64,000 bases of DNA, from positions 1-64,000 of the forward strand of contig NZ_JXQV01000011.1 in the NCBI RefSeq assembly GCF_000834635.1, read 5' to 3'. The DNA is from Agrobacterium tumefaciens (GTDB taxonomy: Bacteria; Pseudomonadota; Alphaproteobacteria; Rhizobiales; Rhizobiaceae). A program made the translations under genes and the position numbers. Every line of letters starts with the position of its first letter. Position 1 is the stretch's first letter. The notes beneath the pieces are model-generated. The model had not been told where the DNA came from. It saw nothing but the letters and a program-made list of their open reading frames with translations, and made no database searches. Below, piece after piece: positions 9,715-17,892 of this stretch.

Positions 9715-9739
9715 AGGCGCCCGTTGCAAGCGGGCGCCT
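9715..9739 (+). terminator. Hairpin between fbpA and fbpB (attenuating terminator or mRNA stabiliser)
   Basis: AGGCGCCCG and CGGGCGCCT are perfect 9-base arms around a TTGCAAG loop. No T run follows, so it may reduce read-through into fbpB or protect the abundant binding-protein mRNA rather than stop transcription fully. Confidence 0.5.
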
Positions 9740-9789
9740 TGCCTGTTTACGAAGCTCCGTATTTTTGCGGTTAAACCCTTAAAGTTAGC

Positions 9790-11463
9790 ATGGTTTTCAG
9801 CAGCAGCACGGCCACGGCATCAAGATCTGGACTGCGCAGTTCCGCATTCTGGTGGCTTGCTGCGTCATGTGTCATTGCGGCTCTGGCGTTGGTGCCGGTT
9901 CTGGCGCTGCTTTCGGAAGCGATCCAGGGTTCTGATGGATTATGGCCGCATCTGCGTGATACCGTCTTGGCAACGGCGCTGCCGGAAACGCTTATCCTGC
10001 TTGTAGGCGTCGGCATCACGGCAGGTGTTCTTGGCACAGCCAGCGCATGGTTGGTCACGGCCCATGATTTTCCCGGACGAAGGCTGCTGGAATGGGCGCT
10101 GCTGCTGCCTTTGGCCATGCCGACCTATATCGTGGCCTATGCCTATCTCGACATTCTCCACCCGTTGGGGCCGGTGCAGGGCGTTGTTCGGTGGTTGCTG
10201 GGATATTCCAGCCCGCGTGAATTTCGCCTTCCCGATATTCGCTCGATGACGGGCTGCATCGTGCTTCTCGGCTTTGTGCTTTACCCGTACGTCTATATTC
10301 CTGTGCGGGCGATGTTCCTGACGCAGGCAGGAAATCTGCTGGATGCGGCGCGAATGCTGGGAACCTCGCAACAGGCGCTGTTCTTTCGGGTTGCGGTGCC
10401 GCTGGCGCGCCCCGCCATCGCAGTCGGCGTCAGTCTTGCCCTGATGGAGGCACTGAACGACATCGGCGCATCCGAGTTTCTGGGCGTGAGGACGCTGACC
10501 GTTTCCATCTACACCACATGGGTGACGAGGTCTGACCTGCCGGGTGCTGCGCAGATTGCGCTCTGCATGCTGCTGCTGGTCGTCGGGCTGATCGCCATGG
10601 AACGCTGGGCACGCAGGCGCCAACGATATTCCGCTTCGGCCCAGAAAAGCACGGTGCTGGCGCCCATCCGTCTTCGTGGCCTGCGCGGTTGGCTCGCCTT
10701 CTGTCTTGGCGGCCTGCCGATCCTGATCGGCTTCATGGCCCCGGCGATCTATCTTGTCGTTGAGGCCTGGAAGCGCTTCCAATTCAGCGGCCTCTCGTCG
10801 CGCTTTGCATCAGAGGCCGTCAATACCATCGTGTTTGCCGGGTCGGCAACGCTGGTCACCGTCGGTGTTGGGCTGGTGGTGGCTTACGCCATGCGGCTTG
10901 CGCCGGGAAAGACCTCTCGCTGGTCATTCCGCCTGGCAACCGTGGGCTATGCAGCGCCCGGAACCGTTATCGCCATCGGTGTGCTCATCGCGCTGGGCGG
11001 TTTCGACCGGTTTATCGATCAAACCATGCAGCAGTGGTTCGGCATATCCACCGGCCTTTTGCTGATCGGCAGCGGATGGGCGCTGATATTTGCCTATACG
11101 GCCCGCTTCCTCACCATTTCCGGCGGCGGGATCGACGCGGGGCTGAGCCGCATTCCAGCATCCTTCGATCACGCCTCTCGCACGCTGGGCCGCACATCGA
11201 CGCAAACATTTTGCGCCGTCCATCTGCCTCTATCGAAGGCGGCGATGGCTGCTGCAGCACTGTTGGTCTTTGTGGATTGCGTTAAGGAATTGCCCGCGAC
11301 GCTTTTGTTGCGGCCGCTCAATTTCGAAACCTTCGCCACGCACCTCTATGGTGAAGCCGCCCGCGGAACCTATGAGGAGGCATCCATTGCCGCGCTCGCA
11401 ATCGTGCTGGTCGGCATTTTGCCCGTGATTTTGCTGGCCCGCATCGGGCGGCAAAGAGCCTGA
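9790..11463 (+). CDS. fbpB: Iron(III) ABC transporter, fused double permease
   Basis: 557 residues with about twelve membrane segments arranged as two permease halves in tandem, the fused form usual for FbpB. Each half carries an EAA-type loop: LLDAARMLGTSQQALFFRVAVPLARPAI near residue 180 and FDHASRTLGRTSTQTFCAVHLPLSKAAM near 470, which contact FbpC. It forms the inner-membrane iron channel. The start at 9790 lacks a clear ribosome site, which together with the preceding hairpin suggests lower expression than fbpA. Confidence 0.93.
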   Translation: MVFSSSTATASRSGLRSSAFWWLAASCVIAALALVPVLALLSEAIQGSDGLWPHLRDTVLATALPETLILLVGVGITAGVLGTASAWLVTAHDFPGRRLLEWALLLPLAMPTYIVAYAYLDILHPLGPVQGVVRWLLGYSSPREFRLPDIRSMTGCIVLLGFVLYPYVYIPVRAMFLTQAGNLLDAARMLGTSQQALFFRVAVPLARPAIAVGVSLALMEALNDIGASEFLGVRTLTVSIYTTWVTRSDLPGAAQIALCMLLLVVGLIAMERWARRRQRYSASAQKSTVLAPIRLRGLRGWLAFCLGGLPILIGFMAPAIYLVVEAWKRFQFSGLSSRFASEAVNTIVFAGSATLVTVGVGLVVAYAMRLAPGKTSRWSFRLATVGYAAPGTVIAIGVLIALGGFDRFIDQTMQQWFGISTGLLLIGSGWALIFAYTARFLTISGGGIDAGLSRIPASFDHASRTLGRTSTQTFCAVHLPLSKAAMAAAALLVFVDCVKELPATLLLRPLNFETFATHLYGEAARGTYEEASIAALAIVLVGILPVILLARIGRQRA

Positions 11464-11541
11464 CATACAAAAACCGGGAACGATTTTTCTGCCGCTGGAT
11501 TTACCATTCGTAACGAATGCAAATCCAAAGGAGGAAACATT

Positions 11542-11934
11542 ATGGTACATCATGAGCCCCGCGCCGGTCAGGACCCTTACGTCAAGGATACGCCAAGCTT
11601 CATTGCCAGCGACAAGGTTGAAGGCACCAGCGTCTACGGTGCCGACAGCAAGAAGATTGGCTCGATCCAGCGCATCATCCTTGAAAAACGCGGCGGTCGC
11701 GTCGCCTATGCCGTCCTCAGCTTCGGCGGTTTTCTAGGGATTGGTGATGACTATTACCCGCTCCCTTGGGAAACGCTGCATTACGATGAAGAACTCGATG
11801 GATACCGCATCGACCTGACGAAAGAGCAGATCGAAAATGGTCCGAAATTCGCAAACCGTGATGATGAGAGCTTCCTCGGTCGCGATGACCGAAAAGTCTA
11901 TGACTATTACGGCGTACCGCCATACTGGATGTGA
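11542..11934 (+). CDS. PRC-barrel domain protein
   Basis: 130 residues preceded by an excellent AAAGGAGGAAAC ribosome site. A PRC-barrel (about residues 22-90) is seen: SDKVEGTSVYGADSKKIGSIQRIILEKRGGRVAYAVLSFGG split around a turn, then DDYYPLPWETLHYDEELDGY. PRC-barrel proteins of this short, stand-alone sort are common in rhizobia and are often stress-induced; the partner is unknown. A terminator hairpin follows at once, so it is monocistronic. Confidence 0.88.
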   Translation: MVHHEPRAGQDPYVKDTPSFIASDKVEGTSVYGADSKKIGSIQRIILEKRGGRVAYAVLSFGGFLGIGDDYYPLPWETLHYDEELDGYRIDLTKEQIENGPKFANRDDESFLGRDDRKVYDYYGVPPYWM

Positions 11935-11945
11935 TGACGACGAAG

Positions 11946-11972
11946 AAATGGCCCCGGTTGGGGCCATTTTCT
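11946..11972 (+). terminator. Intrinsic terminator after the PRC-barrel gene
   Basis: AAATGGCCCC pairs with GGGGCCATTT and is followed by TTCTT. The symmetric arms with A- and T-rich flanks could stop transcription from both sides, serving the convergent DUF982 gene too. Confidence 0.85.
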
Positions 11973-12024
11973 TGCGACAGGATTTCGATAGATGTTCCGT
12001 CTGAAATCTCGCCAAAGCGAGCAG

Positions 12025-12270
12025 TCAGTGCGACGGACGCAGGCTCGCTTCGGATACAGCTTCTTCAAAGCAGCGACGGGCTTCCTCGAGGGTCTTGCGA
12101 CCGTCCAGCGCCGCCCGGCAGGCGCTGCGTGCACGCACGAACATCAACCCGCGCGCGTGTGGCCAGTTTTCCGTCAAAAGAGTGAGCGCATCACGCGGAC
12201 CCGCAACAACATCTTTGTTCGCTTTATCAACGCTGATTTCTACTGGCTTAGTCCATACAATCTTGGTCAT
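12025..12270 (-). CDS. DUF982 family protein
   Basis: 81 residues from ATG at 12270, chosen for its GGGAGGCG ribosome site; a longer in-frame start at 12297 adds nine residues without support. The sequence follows the DUF982 pattern: an early W..PVEI, ALTLLTENWPHARG, ARSACRAALDGRKTLEEARRCFEEAVSEA. DUF982 proteins are small, often multicopy and largely restricted to Rhizobiales; no function is known. Confidence 0.85.
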   Translation of the reverse strand: MTKIVWTKPVEISVDKANKDVVAGPRDALTLLTENWPHARGLMFVRARSACRAALDGRKTLEEARRCFEEAVSEASLRPSH

Positions 12271-12372
12271 TGGACGCCTCCCTAACGCCCATGTCAACGA
12301 CCTCTACGCCGACATGGTTCCCGTCAAAAAGAGTAATTGCAAAATTAGCGCTTTACAACTGTTAAGTTGCTA

Positions 12373-12447
12373 TCAACGGAAGCCGAAAAACGACAGGATA
12401 GCGAGGACGATGACAACGAGGCCGACGATGTAAATGATCTGGTTCAT
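12373..12447 (-). CDS. 24-residue hydrophobic membrane peptide
   Basis: ATG at 12447 opens a frame for MNQIIYIVGLVVIVLAILSF followed by FGFR and stop. A GGAG sequence lies seven bases ahead of the ATG. The peptide is one transmembrane helix with a short positively charged end, matching very small conserved rhizobial membrane peptides. The frame also continues upstream, but the upstream residues are rich in Cys/His and have no ribosome site. Confidence 0.65.
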   Translation of the reverse strand: MNQIIYIVGLVVIVLAILSFFGFR

Positions 12448-12522
12448 GGCTTTCTCCGCAGTGTAATATCGAGCCGGGACGGCAAAACCGCTTCCACAGG
12501 CTGCGATGCCAAAACATATGAC

Positions 12523-12540
12523 ACTCACCGTAACGTGAGT
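12523..12540. promoter_or_regulatory. Short dyad upstream of the small membrane peptide
   Basis: ACTCACCGTAACGTGAGT has perfect 6-base arms around CGTAAC. It lies about 75 bases upstream of the 24-residue peptide gene on the minus strand and could be an operator or a 5' leader hairpin. No regulator can be named. Confidence 0.35.
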
Positions 12541-12632
12541 GCCTGCGTGAGGTTCCATGCTGGCGCGAATTTCATTGTGCGCGAAGTGATTGCGCTCTCG
12601 ACATATCCAGCCGAGAGCGCCTGTCGTCTTGC

Positions 12633-13850
12633 TCAGGGCTTTGCCAGTTTGAACTGGACGACATCGATGCGGTCGGTTCTAAAGCCTGCTGCGCAGTAAT
12701 GCAGGTAATATCTCCACATACGGCGGAAGCGTTCGTCAAAGCCGAGCGGCTGGACACGGTGCCAGTTTGCAGAGAAGCTGCGGTCCCACAGCATGAGCGT
12801 GTGTTCATAGTCCTTGCCGAAGCGCAGCATATCAGGAACGGTAAAGCCCTTGTTTTCGGCTGCCTTGCGGAAGGCCGTCACCGTCGGCAACATGCCACCG
12901 GGGAAAATGTAGGTCTGGATGAAATCGGCGTTGCTGCGATATTCATCGAAGCGGTCCTCAGCGATGGTGATGACCTGCACCATGGCTTCTCCGCCCTTTG
13001 CCAGAAGGTCTTGCAGACGCTGGAAATAGGTCGGCCAGTTTTCTTCGCCAACGGCCTCGAACATTTCGATGGAGACGATTTTCGAGAACGTGCCCTGGCA
13101 GTCGCGGTAGTCCTCAAGCCGGATGTCGGCGCGGTCAGCGAGCCCTGCCTTGGCAAGGCGCTTTCTGGCGAAATCAGCCTGTTCGGTGGAAAGGGTAAGC
13201 CCCGTGACCCGGCAGCCGGTCTTGGCAATCGCATATTCGGCAAAGCCGCCCCAGCCACAGCCGACTTCCAGCACGTGATCATCAGGGCCGATCTTCAACT
13301 GCTCGACGATGCGGTCATATTTGGCGTTCTGCGCATCTGCCAGGCTCTGGCCCGGCGTCTGGAAAAGCGCCGATGAATAGGTCATCGTCTCATCCAGCCA
13401 GGCTGAATAGAAGCTGTTGCCGAGATCATAGTGGAACGAGATATTGCGACGGCTGCCGGACTTGGAGTTGCGGCGCAGGCGGTGGCGCAGATAGGCAAAG
13501 GCCGAAACCAGACGGGCAGGCTCAGACACCGACATCCAGTTTGCCTCGTTGGCAATGGCCACCTCGATCAGGGTCGCAATATCTGGCGTGTCCCAATCAC
13601 CGTCCATATAAGCCTGGGCGAAGCCGAGGCTGCCGCCCATCAAAAGGCGTCGAACGACGCGGCCCCGGTTGAGGGAAACGACCGCGTGCGGGCCCGGCTC
13701 GCGCCCATTGCAGACAAATTCGGATCCGCCTGGAAAAATGACGGTCAGGCGTCCGTGGGTGATGGTGTTCAGACGGCGGCAGATCATGCGCTGCCAGAGG
13801 GGTGCGTGTTGCATGAGAAAGGGAGTTGTCTCCTGTTCAGCGTGGCTCAT
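12633..13850 (-). CDS. cfa: Cyclopropane-fatty-acyl-phospholipid synthase
   Basis: 405 residues. Transfers a methylene group from S-adenosylmethionine to the double bond of membrane phospholipid acyl chains. The SAM site DHVLEVGCGWGGFAEYA is at about 192-208; FHYDLGNSFYSAWLDETMTYSSALF and the later VQVITI, FIFPGG-like YIFPGGMLPT blocks are CFA hallmarks. It is last of a three-gene operon with the FAD oxidoreductase and DUF1365 genes, and its start overlaps the DUF1365 3' end by 14 bases. The same gene set belongs to the SigmaE (RpoE-ChrR) singlet-oxygen regulon in Rhodobacter and relatives, and here it lies divergent from rpoE-chrR. Confidence 0.95.
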   Translation of the reverse strand: MSHAEQETTPFLMQHAPLWQRMICRRLNTITHGRLTVIFPGGSEFVCNGREPGPHAVVSLNRGRVVRRLLMGGSLGFAQAYMDGDWDTPDIATLIEVAIANEANWMSVSEPARLVSAFAYLRHRLRRNSKSGSRRNISFHYDLGNSFYSAWLDETMTYSSALFQTPGQSLADAQNAKYDRIVEQLKIGPDDHVLEVGCGWGGFAEYAIAKTGCRVTGLTLSTEQADFARKRLAKAGLADRADIRLEDYRDCQGTFSKIVSIEMFEAVGEENWPTYFQRLQDLLAKGGEAMVQVITIAEDRFDEYRSNADFIQTYIFPGGMLPTVTAFRKAAENKGFTVPDMLRFGKDYEHTLMLWDRSFSANWHRVQPLGFDERFRRMWRYYLHYCAAGFRTDRIDVVQFKLAKP

Positions 13851-14670
13851 CTTTTATTCCTCCCATTTTTGCGCCTGCAATGCCGCCATCCAGAATGACG
13901 GAGCTGGCTATGCGACTGCGCGCAGCCTTGTGTCGATAAATTGGATTGCCTTTGACCCAGAGTAAGAGTGCTTCCCAGTGGATCGCGCCCATGATTTTGA
14001 GGGTCATCAGCGGATAGGACAAAAGCGCCCGCAGGAGCGCCTTGTCAGTCAAAGGGCTGCGTTTTCCCGCAAAGGACGCAAACAGCAACTCGCCTTGCGT
14101 ATCCTTTTCGTTGATGGCAACCAGCACCTTTTCATCCGGCGGCTGAATGCGGAAATCATAGGTGCATTCCATCGGCACGAAGGGCGATACGTACATTTCC
14201 TTGGCGCAGGAATGGCGGATAGCGCCAGCTTCACTGCCGTCGGTCGGAATGACATAGGTGTGGCGTTCGTGAAAGGTGTTGCGCACCTCATAGAGAATGG
14301 CGACGAGGCGCTCATCGTTGCGGTCATGGCAGAAATAGACCGTCAACGGATTGAAAACATAGCCGAAAATGCGCGGATAACACAGCATGTCCACGCGCAG
14401 ATCGTCCTTGCGCACTGCAATGCCCGCATCGGCGAGATGCTGGGCAACCCAGTCTTTCAGGCCACCGGCTTCACCCACGCCATGGTCGCCATCGTGGAAG
14501 CTGAACACGGCGCGGCGATTATAACCGAAAAAGCGAAAGGCCTTGTCGAGCAGCGGAAGTTCATCCAGATCGAGCAGCAGCGAAAAAACGCGGTAGCGCA
14601 TGGAATGGGCATGCGGGCGATGGCGCGTATGCACGACGTGTCCGGCATAGATGGCGGAACGAAAGGTCAT
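13837..14670 (-). CDS. DUF1365 family protein
   Basis: 277 residues. The family is recognised from the start (SAIYAGHVVHTRHRPHAHSMRYRVFS split over several blocks), the LLDLDELPLL motif, YPRIFGYVFNPLTVYFC and ILYEVRNTFHERHTYVIP. Its role is not settled; it is regularly found between an FAD-dependent oxidoreductase and cfa and is a SigmaE-ChrR target in Rhodobacter, where it is linked to modified membrane lipids. It overlaps the upstream gene by four bases (ATGA) and cfa by 14, indicating translational coupling. Confidence 0.92.
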   Translation of the reverse strand: MTFRSAIYAGHVVHTRHRPHAHSMRYRVFSLLLDLDELPLLDKAFRFFGYNRRAVFSFHDGDHGVGEAGGLKDWVAQHLADAGIAVRKDDLRVDMLCYPRIFGYVFNPLTVYFCHDRNDERLVAILYEVRNTFHERHTYVIPTDGSEAGAIRHSCAKEMYVSPFVPMECTYDFRIQPPDEKVLVAINEKDTQGELLFASFAGKRSPLTDKALLRALLSYPLMTLKIMGAIHWEALLLWVKGNPIYRHKAARSRIASSVILDGGIAGAKMGGIKDEPR

Positions 14671-16028
14671 TGCGCATGCGCCTTTGCGGGCGACAGGAAA
14701 ATGCGGCCGGACTCGTTTTCAACCTTCCATGGACGTTTGATACCACCCAGTGCCTCGGCAACGGCAAGGCCCGATTGCAGCCCATCCTCGTGGAACCCGC
14801 TGCCGAAATGCGCGCCGCAGAACCAACTATTGCGGCGTCCCTGAAGACCCCACAGGAGCTTTTGCGCTTCAATGGCTTTCGCATCAAACAAGGGGTGGGC
14901 GTAATCGAAGCTGCGGATCACCTTTGCCGGATCGATGGGGCGGGAGGGGTTGAGTGTCACGAACAGGGGCGTTGCGTCATCAATGCCCTGCAGCTTGTTC
15001 ATCCAGTAGGTAAGGCAAAGTTCTTCGGTGCCGCTTGCGTTCGGCTCGCTCATATAGTTCCAGCTGGACCAGACCCTGCGGCGCTTCGGCATCAAGGTTT
15101 CATCCTGATGCAGGACTGCGAGGTTGCTGGTATAATCAAAGGCGCCCAGAACGGAACGCTCATCCGCGTCCGCGTCACCCAGAAGGGCAAGAGCCTGATC
15201 GGCATGGGTGGCGATGACAACATCATCGAAGACCGATACATTGCCGGATCGATCCACGAGCTTCACGCCACCCGTTTCACGCAGCACGGACGCGATCTGG
15301 CTGTTGAGAACAATGGTGCCTGAAAATTCCGCCTTGATGCGCGCCACATATTCGCGGCTGCCACCCTTGACCGTGCGCCATTGCGGGCGGCCCGAAAGTT
15401 GCACAAGCCCGTGGTTGACGAAAAACCGGATGAAGGCGTGCAGAGGATAGGCGCGCATATCAGCAGCCGTGGTCGACCAGATCGCAGCACCCATTGGCAA
15501 AAGATGGTCATCGATGAAAGCTTGAGAATAGCCGTCTCTATCGAGATAATCACCGAGGCTCACACCGCGCAGAGACGGATCGTCCAGCAACTTTCCGGCC
15601 TGCTTGTAGAAGCGCAGCACATCCCACACCATGCTCCAGAAGCGGGGACGCAAGATGTTGGATCGCTGACCGAACAGGCCATTGATGCCGGAGCCGGAAT
15701 ATTCCAGTTCCCCGCCAGACAGCGAAGCGGCAAACGACATGTCCGAGACGTCGGTTTTGACGCCGAGGTGGTCGAAGAGTGCGACGAGGTTGGGATAGTT
15801 GAGCACGTTATAGACGATGAAACCGGTATCGACTGCAATAGCGGGCTTGCCGGGCAGCTCTACGCTGACCGTGTTGGAGTGGCCTCCCAGACGGTCGGCT
15901 GCTTCAAACAGCGTCACGTCGGCGGATTTATCCAACAGCCATGCGGCGGAAAGGCCTGAAATACCCGAACCGATGACGGCAATGCGCGGTCTTTTTTTCC
16001 GGTTGCTGTTTGCTGTCTGAAAATCCAT
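14667..16028 (-). CDS. FAD-dependent oxidoreductase, amine-oxidase/cyclopropane operon type
   Basis: About 453 residues from the ATG for MDFQTANSN; the frame stays open 15 codons further to a TTG. Dinucleotide-binding start RIAVIGSGISGLSAAWLL followed by the acidic FEAADRLGGHSNT, then a long flavoprotein body (GFIVYNVLNYPNL, VVIATHADQAL) and C-terminal WFCGAHFGSGFHEDGLQSGL, the second FAD-binding stretch. It is the NAD(P)/FAD-binding protein paired with DUF1365 and cfa across proteobacteria; substrate unknown, probably membrane lipid. First gene of its operon, with a promoter candidate resembling that of rpoE. Confidence 0.9.
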   Translation of the reverse strand: MDFQTANSNRKKRPRIAVIGSGISGLSAAWLLDKSADVTLFEAADRLGGHSNTVSVELPGKPAIAVDTGFIVYNVLNYPNLVALFDHLGVKTDVSDMSFAASLSGGELEYSGSGINGLFGQRSNILRPRFWSMVWDVLRFYKQAGKLLDDPSLRGVSLGDYLDRDGYSQAFIDDHLLPMGAAIWSTTAADMRAYPLHAFIRFFVNHGLVQLSGRPQWRTVKGGSREYVARIKAEFSGTIVLNSQIASVLRETGGVKLVDRSGNVSVFDDVVIATHADQALALLGDADADERSVLGAFDYTSNLAVLHQDETLMPKRRRVWSSWNYMSEPNASGTEELCLTYWMNKLQGIDDATPLFVTLNPSRPIDPAKVIRSFDYAHPLFDAKAIEAQKLLWGLQGRRNSWFCGAHFGSGFHEDGLQSGLAVAEALGGIKRPWKVENESGRIFLSPAKAHAQ

Positions 16029-16056
16029 ATCGTCCGGTTCCACGTTAATCCTGAGA

Positions 16057-16087
16057 TGATTACGACAGTTCAACGCCGCTGGATTGG
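16057..16087 (-). promoter_or_regulatory. Candidate SigmaE-type promoter for the FAD/DUF1365/cfa operon
   Basis: On the minus strand CAATCC is followed by 18 bases and TAATCA. Compared with the rpoE promoter on the other strand (TGATCC-18-TAATCG) the -35 differs at two bases, while the spacing and TAATC are kept. Coordinates may be off by one base. Confidence 0.5.
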
Positions 16088-16112
16088 TGCCTGCGTATTT
16101 TTTTATCGCTTG

Positions 16113-16143
16113 TGATCCGGTTGTCAGCCCCTGGCGTAATCGA
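16113..16143 (+). promoter_or_regulatory. Candidate SigmaE (RpoE/ChrR-type) autoregulatory promoter
   Basis: TGATCC at 16113-16118, 18 bases, then TAATCGA from 16137. TGATCC with this spacing is the -35 element known for Rhodobacter RpoE and related ECF factors, so the operon is probably activated by its own sigma factor. Confidence 0.65.
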
Positions 16144-16255
16144 TTTCATGACATTAAGCGTTTCCTTGATAGGCCCCACGTGCCAAACTATAAGTCGTCC
16201 CGCAAGCAAATCGGGCGTGGGTAAACTGCATGGAAGCGGAGTGAAGCCGATCCGC

Positions 16256-16825
16256 ATGGATGATATCGCCACCAACAATATTGAAAGCCAGTGTCCGAGC
16301 CTTATCAAAGCTGTCGCCACCGAGCGCAGCGTCGAAGCGTTCGAAGTGCTGTTTCGTTATTACGGACCTCGCGTGCGGATTTACATGTTACGGCAGGTGC
16401 GTGACGCGCAGGCCGCTGAGGAACTGATGCAGGAAACCATGATGACGGTCTGGAACAAGGCCGCCCTTTTCGACCCGACGCGCGGCAATGTCTCCGCCTG
16501 GATTTTCAGAATAGCCCGAAACCTGAGAATTGATGCGCACCGCAAGGACAAGCGCCCGGAATTCGACATTAACGACCCGGCTTTCGTCAAAGAGGACGCG
16601 CCTGCCGCCGACACCCAGCTGGAAGAGGTTCAGGACGCGCAGCGCCTGCACCGCGCGCTGGCGCAACTGCCGAAAGAGCAGCTGGATCTGCTCAAACGCT
16701 CCTTTTTTGACGAGGCATCCCACAGCACCATCGCCGAACAGCTCGGCCTGCCGATCGGAACGGTTAAATCGCGCATCCGGCTTGCCTTTGCCAAACTGCG
16801 CGCAGCTCTGGAGTCACGCACATGA
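16256..16825 (+). CDS. rpoE: ECF sigma factor of the RpoE/ChrR (singlet-oxygen) group
   Basis: 189 residues from ATG at 16256 (GGAAGCGGAG upstream); the frame is open back to 16112 but that would run through the promoter. Region 2: FEVLFRYYGPRVRIYMLRQ and AEELMQETMMTVWNKAALFDP; then WIFRIARNLRIDAHRK. Region 4: LPKEQLDLLKRSFFDEASHSTIAEQLGLPIGTVKSRIRLAFAKLR in successive helices. It directs RNA polymerase to stress promoters. The stop overlaps the start of the anti-sigma gene by four bases, the usual sigma/anti-sigma coupling. Confidence 0.93.
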   Translation: MDDIATNNIESQCPSLIKAVATERSVEAFEVLFRYYGPRVRIYMLRQVRDAQAAEELMQETMMTVWNKAALFDPTRGNVSAWIFRIARNLRIDAHRKDKRPEFDINDPAFVKEDAPAADTQLEEVQDAQRLHRALAQLPKEQLDLLKRSFFDEASHSTIAEQLGLPIGTVKSRIRLAFAKLRAALESRT

Positions 16826-17481
16826 GTGTACGGCATCAAGTGAGCGATGAACTGCTGATGGATTACGCATCCGGAAGTCTGGGCGAAAGCTGGAGCCTTG
16901 CGGTTTCCACCCATCTGGCCCTGTGCCCCGAGAGCCGCCAAAGGCTCGAAGCCATGGAGATGACGGGCGGCGCATTGCTGACTGCGATTGAGCCGGCTGA
17001 CCGCAGTGTCGATGCCGACTGGGAGAAGATACGCGGGCTGTTGAGCGCAAATGTGACGCCGCCACCCGCTAAAGCCGTGGCACCCAAGACGGATGACGCA
17101 ATCCTGCCCGAACCCCTGCGGTCATACGCAGGCGGTGACGTGGACAAGCTGAAATGGAAGCAGCTAGGCCCCGGTGCCTATCATTTTCCGATCCGCACCC
17201 GGGATGGGGAAGCCAATGTGCGGCTTTTGCGCATACCGGCCGGAAAGCCGGTGCCGGAACATACGCATGGCGGACGGGAGCTGACGGTTGTGCTCTCCGG
17301 TTACTTCAAGGATGGCAACGACGTGTTCCGTCGCGGTGATTTTGAAGAAGCAGATGAGGATTTGATGCATCAACCCGTGGCGGGTGAGGGCGAGGATTGC
17401 ATCTGTCTTGCCGTAACCGATGCGCCGCTAAAATTCAAAAGCTGGGTGGTTCGGCTGTTGCAGCCGGTTCTGGGTATTTAA
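16822..17481 (+). CDS. chrR: ChrR-type zinc anti-sigma factor with cupin domain
   Basis: 219 residues. N-terminal anti-sigma domain (1-85) with His5, His31 and Cys35 (HLALC) in the places of the ChrR zinc ligands; the fourth ligand position, Cys38 in Rhodobacter ChrR, is Ser here, a notable difference. C-terminal cupin (about 115-205) with PEHTHGGRELTVVLSGYF and a late GEDCICLAV. It holds RpoE inactive until singlet oxygen or organic peroxide triggers its loss. Overlaps rpoE by four bases; a DUF2177 gene follows after nine. Confidence 0.92.
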   Translation: MSVRHQVSDELLMDYASGSLGESWSLAVSTHLALCPESRQRLEAMEMTGGALLTAIEPADRSVDADWEKIRGLLSANVTPPPAKAVAPKTDDAILPEPLRSYAGGDVDKLKWKQLGPGAYHFPIRTRDGEANVRLLRIPAGKPVPEHTHGGRELTVVLSGYFKDGNDVFRRGDFEEADEDLMHQPVAGEGEDCICLAVTDAPLKFKSWVVRLLQPVLGI

Positions 17482-17490
17482 GGGGGGCGG

Positions 17491-17892
17491 ATGATGGACT
17501 ATCTCATCGCTTATATCGGCACGGCCATCGTCTTCTTCGGCTTTGATTTTCTGTGGCTGTCCAAGCTCGCAATCGGCTTTTACAGGCGCGAAATCGGCTC
17601 GCTGATGCTGGCAAAACCCAACTTCGCCGCCGCCGGAATTTTCTATCTCTTCTATATCGCCGGTATCGTCTATTTCGCCGTAATGCCAGCCGTATCAGGC
17701 GGAGACTGGCAGTCTGCACTTGTTGCAGGTGCCATCCTGGGCTTCATCGGTTATGGCACCTATGACATGACCAATCTGTCGACGCTGAAGGGCTGGTCCT
17801 GGAAAATGTGCGTTGTCGATATCATCTGGGGCACGGTTTTGACCGGTGCAGCAGCGGTCGGCGGCTATGCGCTGGTTCAGGCTGTCGCATAA
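17491..17892 (+). CDS. DUF2177 family membrane protein
   Basis: 133 residues with four predicted membrane helices (about 5-25, 48-68, 76-95, 105-130). It shows the DUF2177 features FDFLWLSKLAIGFYR near the start, IFYLFYIAGIVYFAV and GYGTYDMTNLSTLKGWS. The reaction is unknown; the family tracks with rpoE-chrR and cfa operons, so a membrane role in the oxidative response is inferred. GGGGGG ribosome site precedes it. Its 3' end overlaps the convergent kinase gene by 16 bases. Confidence 0.88.
   Translation: MMDYLIAYIGTAIVFFGFDFLWLSKLAIGFYRREIGSLMLAKPNFAAAGIFYLFYIAGIVYFAVMPAVSGGDWQSALVAGAILGFIGYGTYDMTNLSTLKGWSWKMCVVDIIWGTVLTGAAAVGGYALVQAVA

Noticed and set aside
12095..12433. Rightward 112-codon frame over the DUF982 gene
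   Set aside because: Antisense to the DUF982 gene, which has a good start and family pattern.
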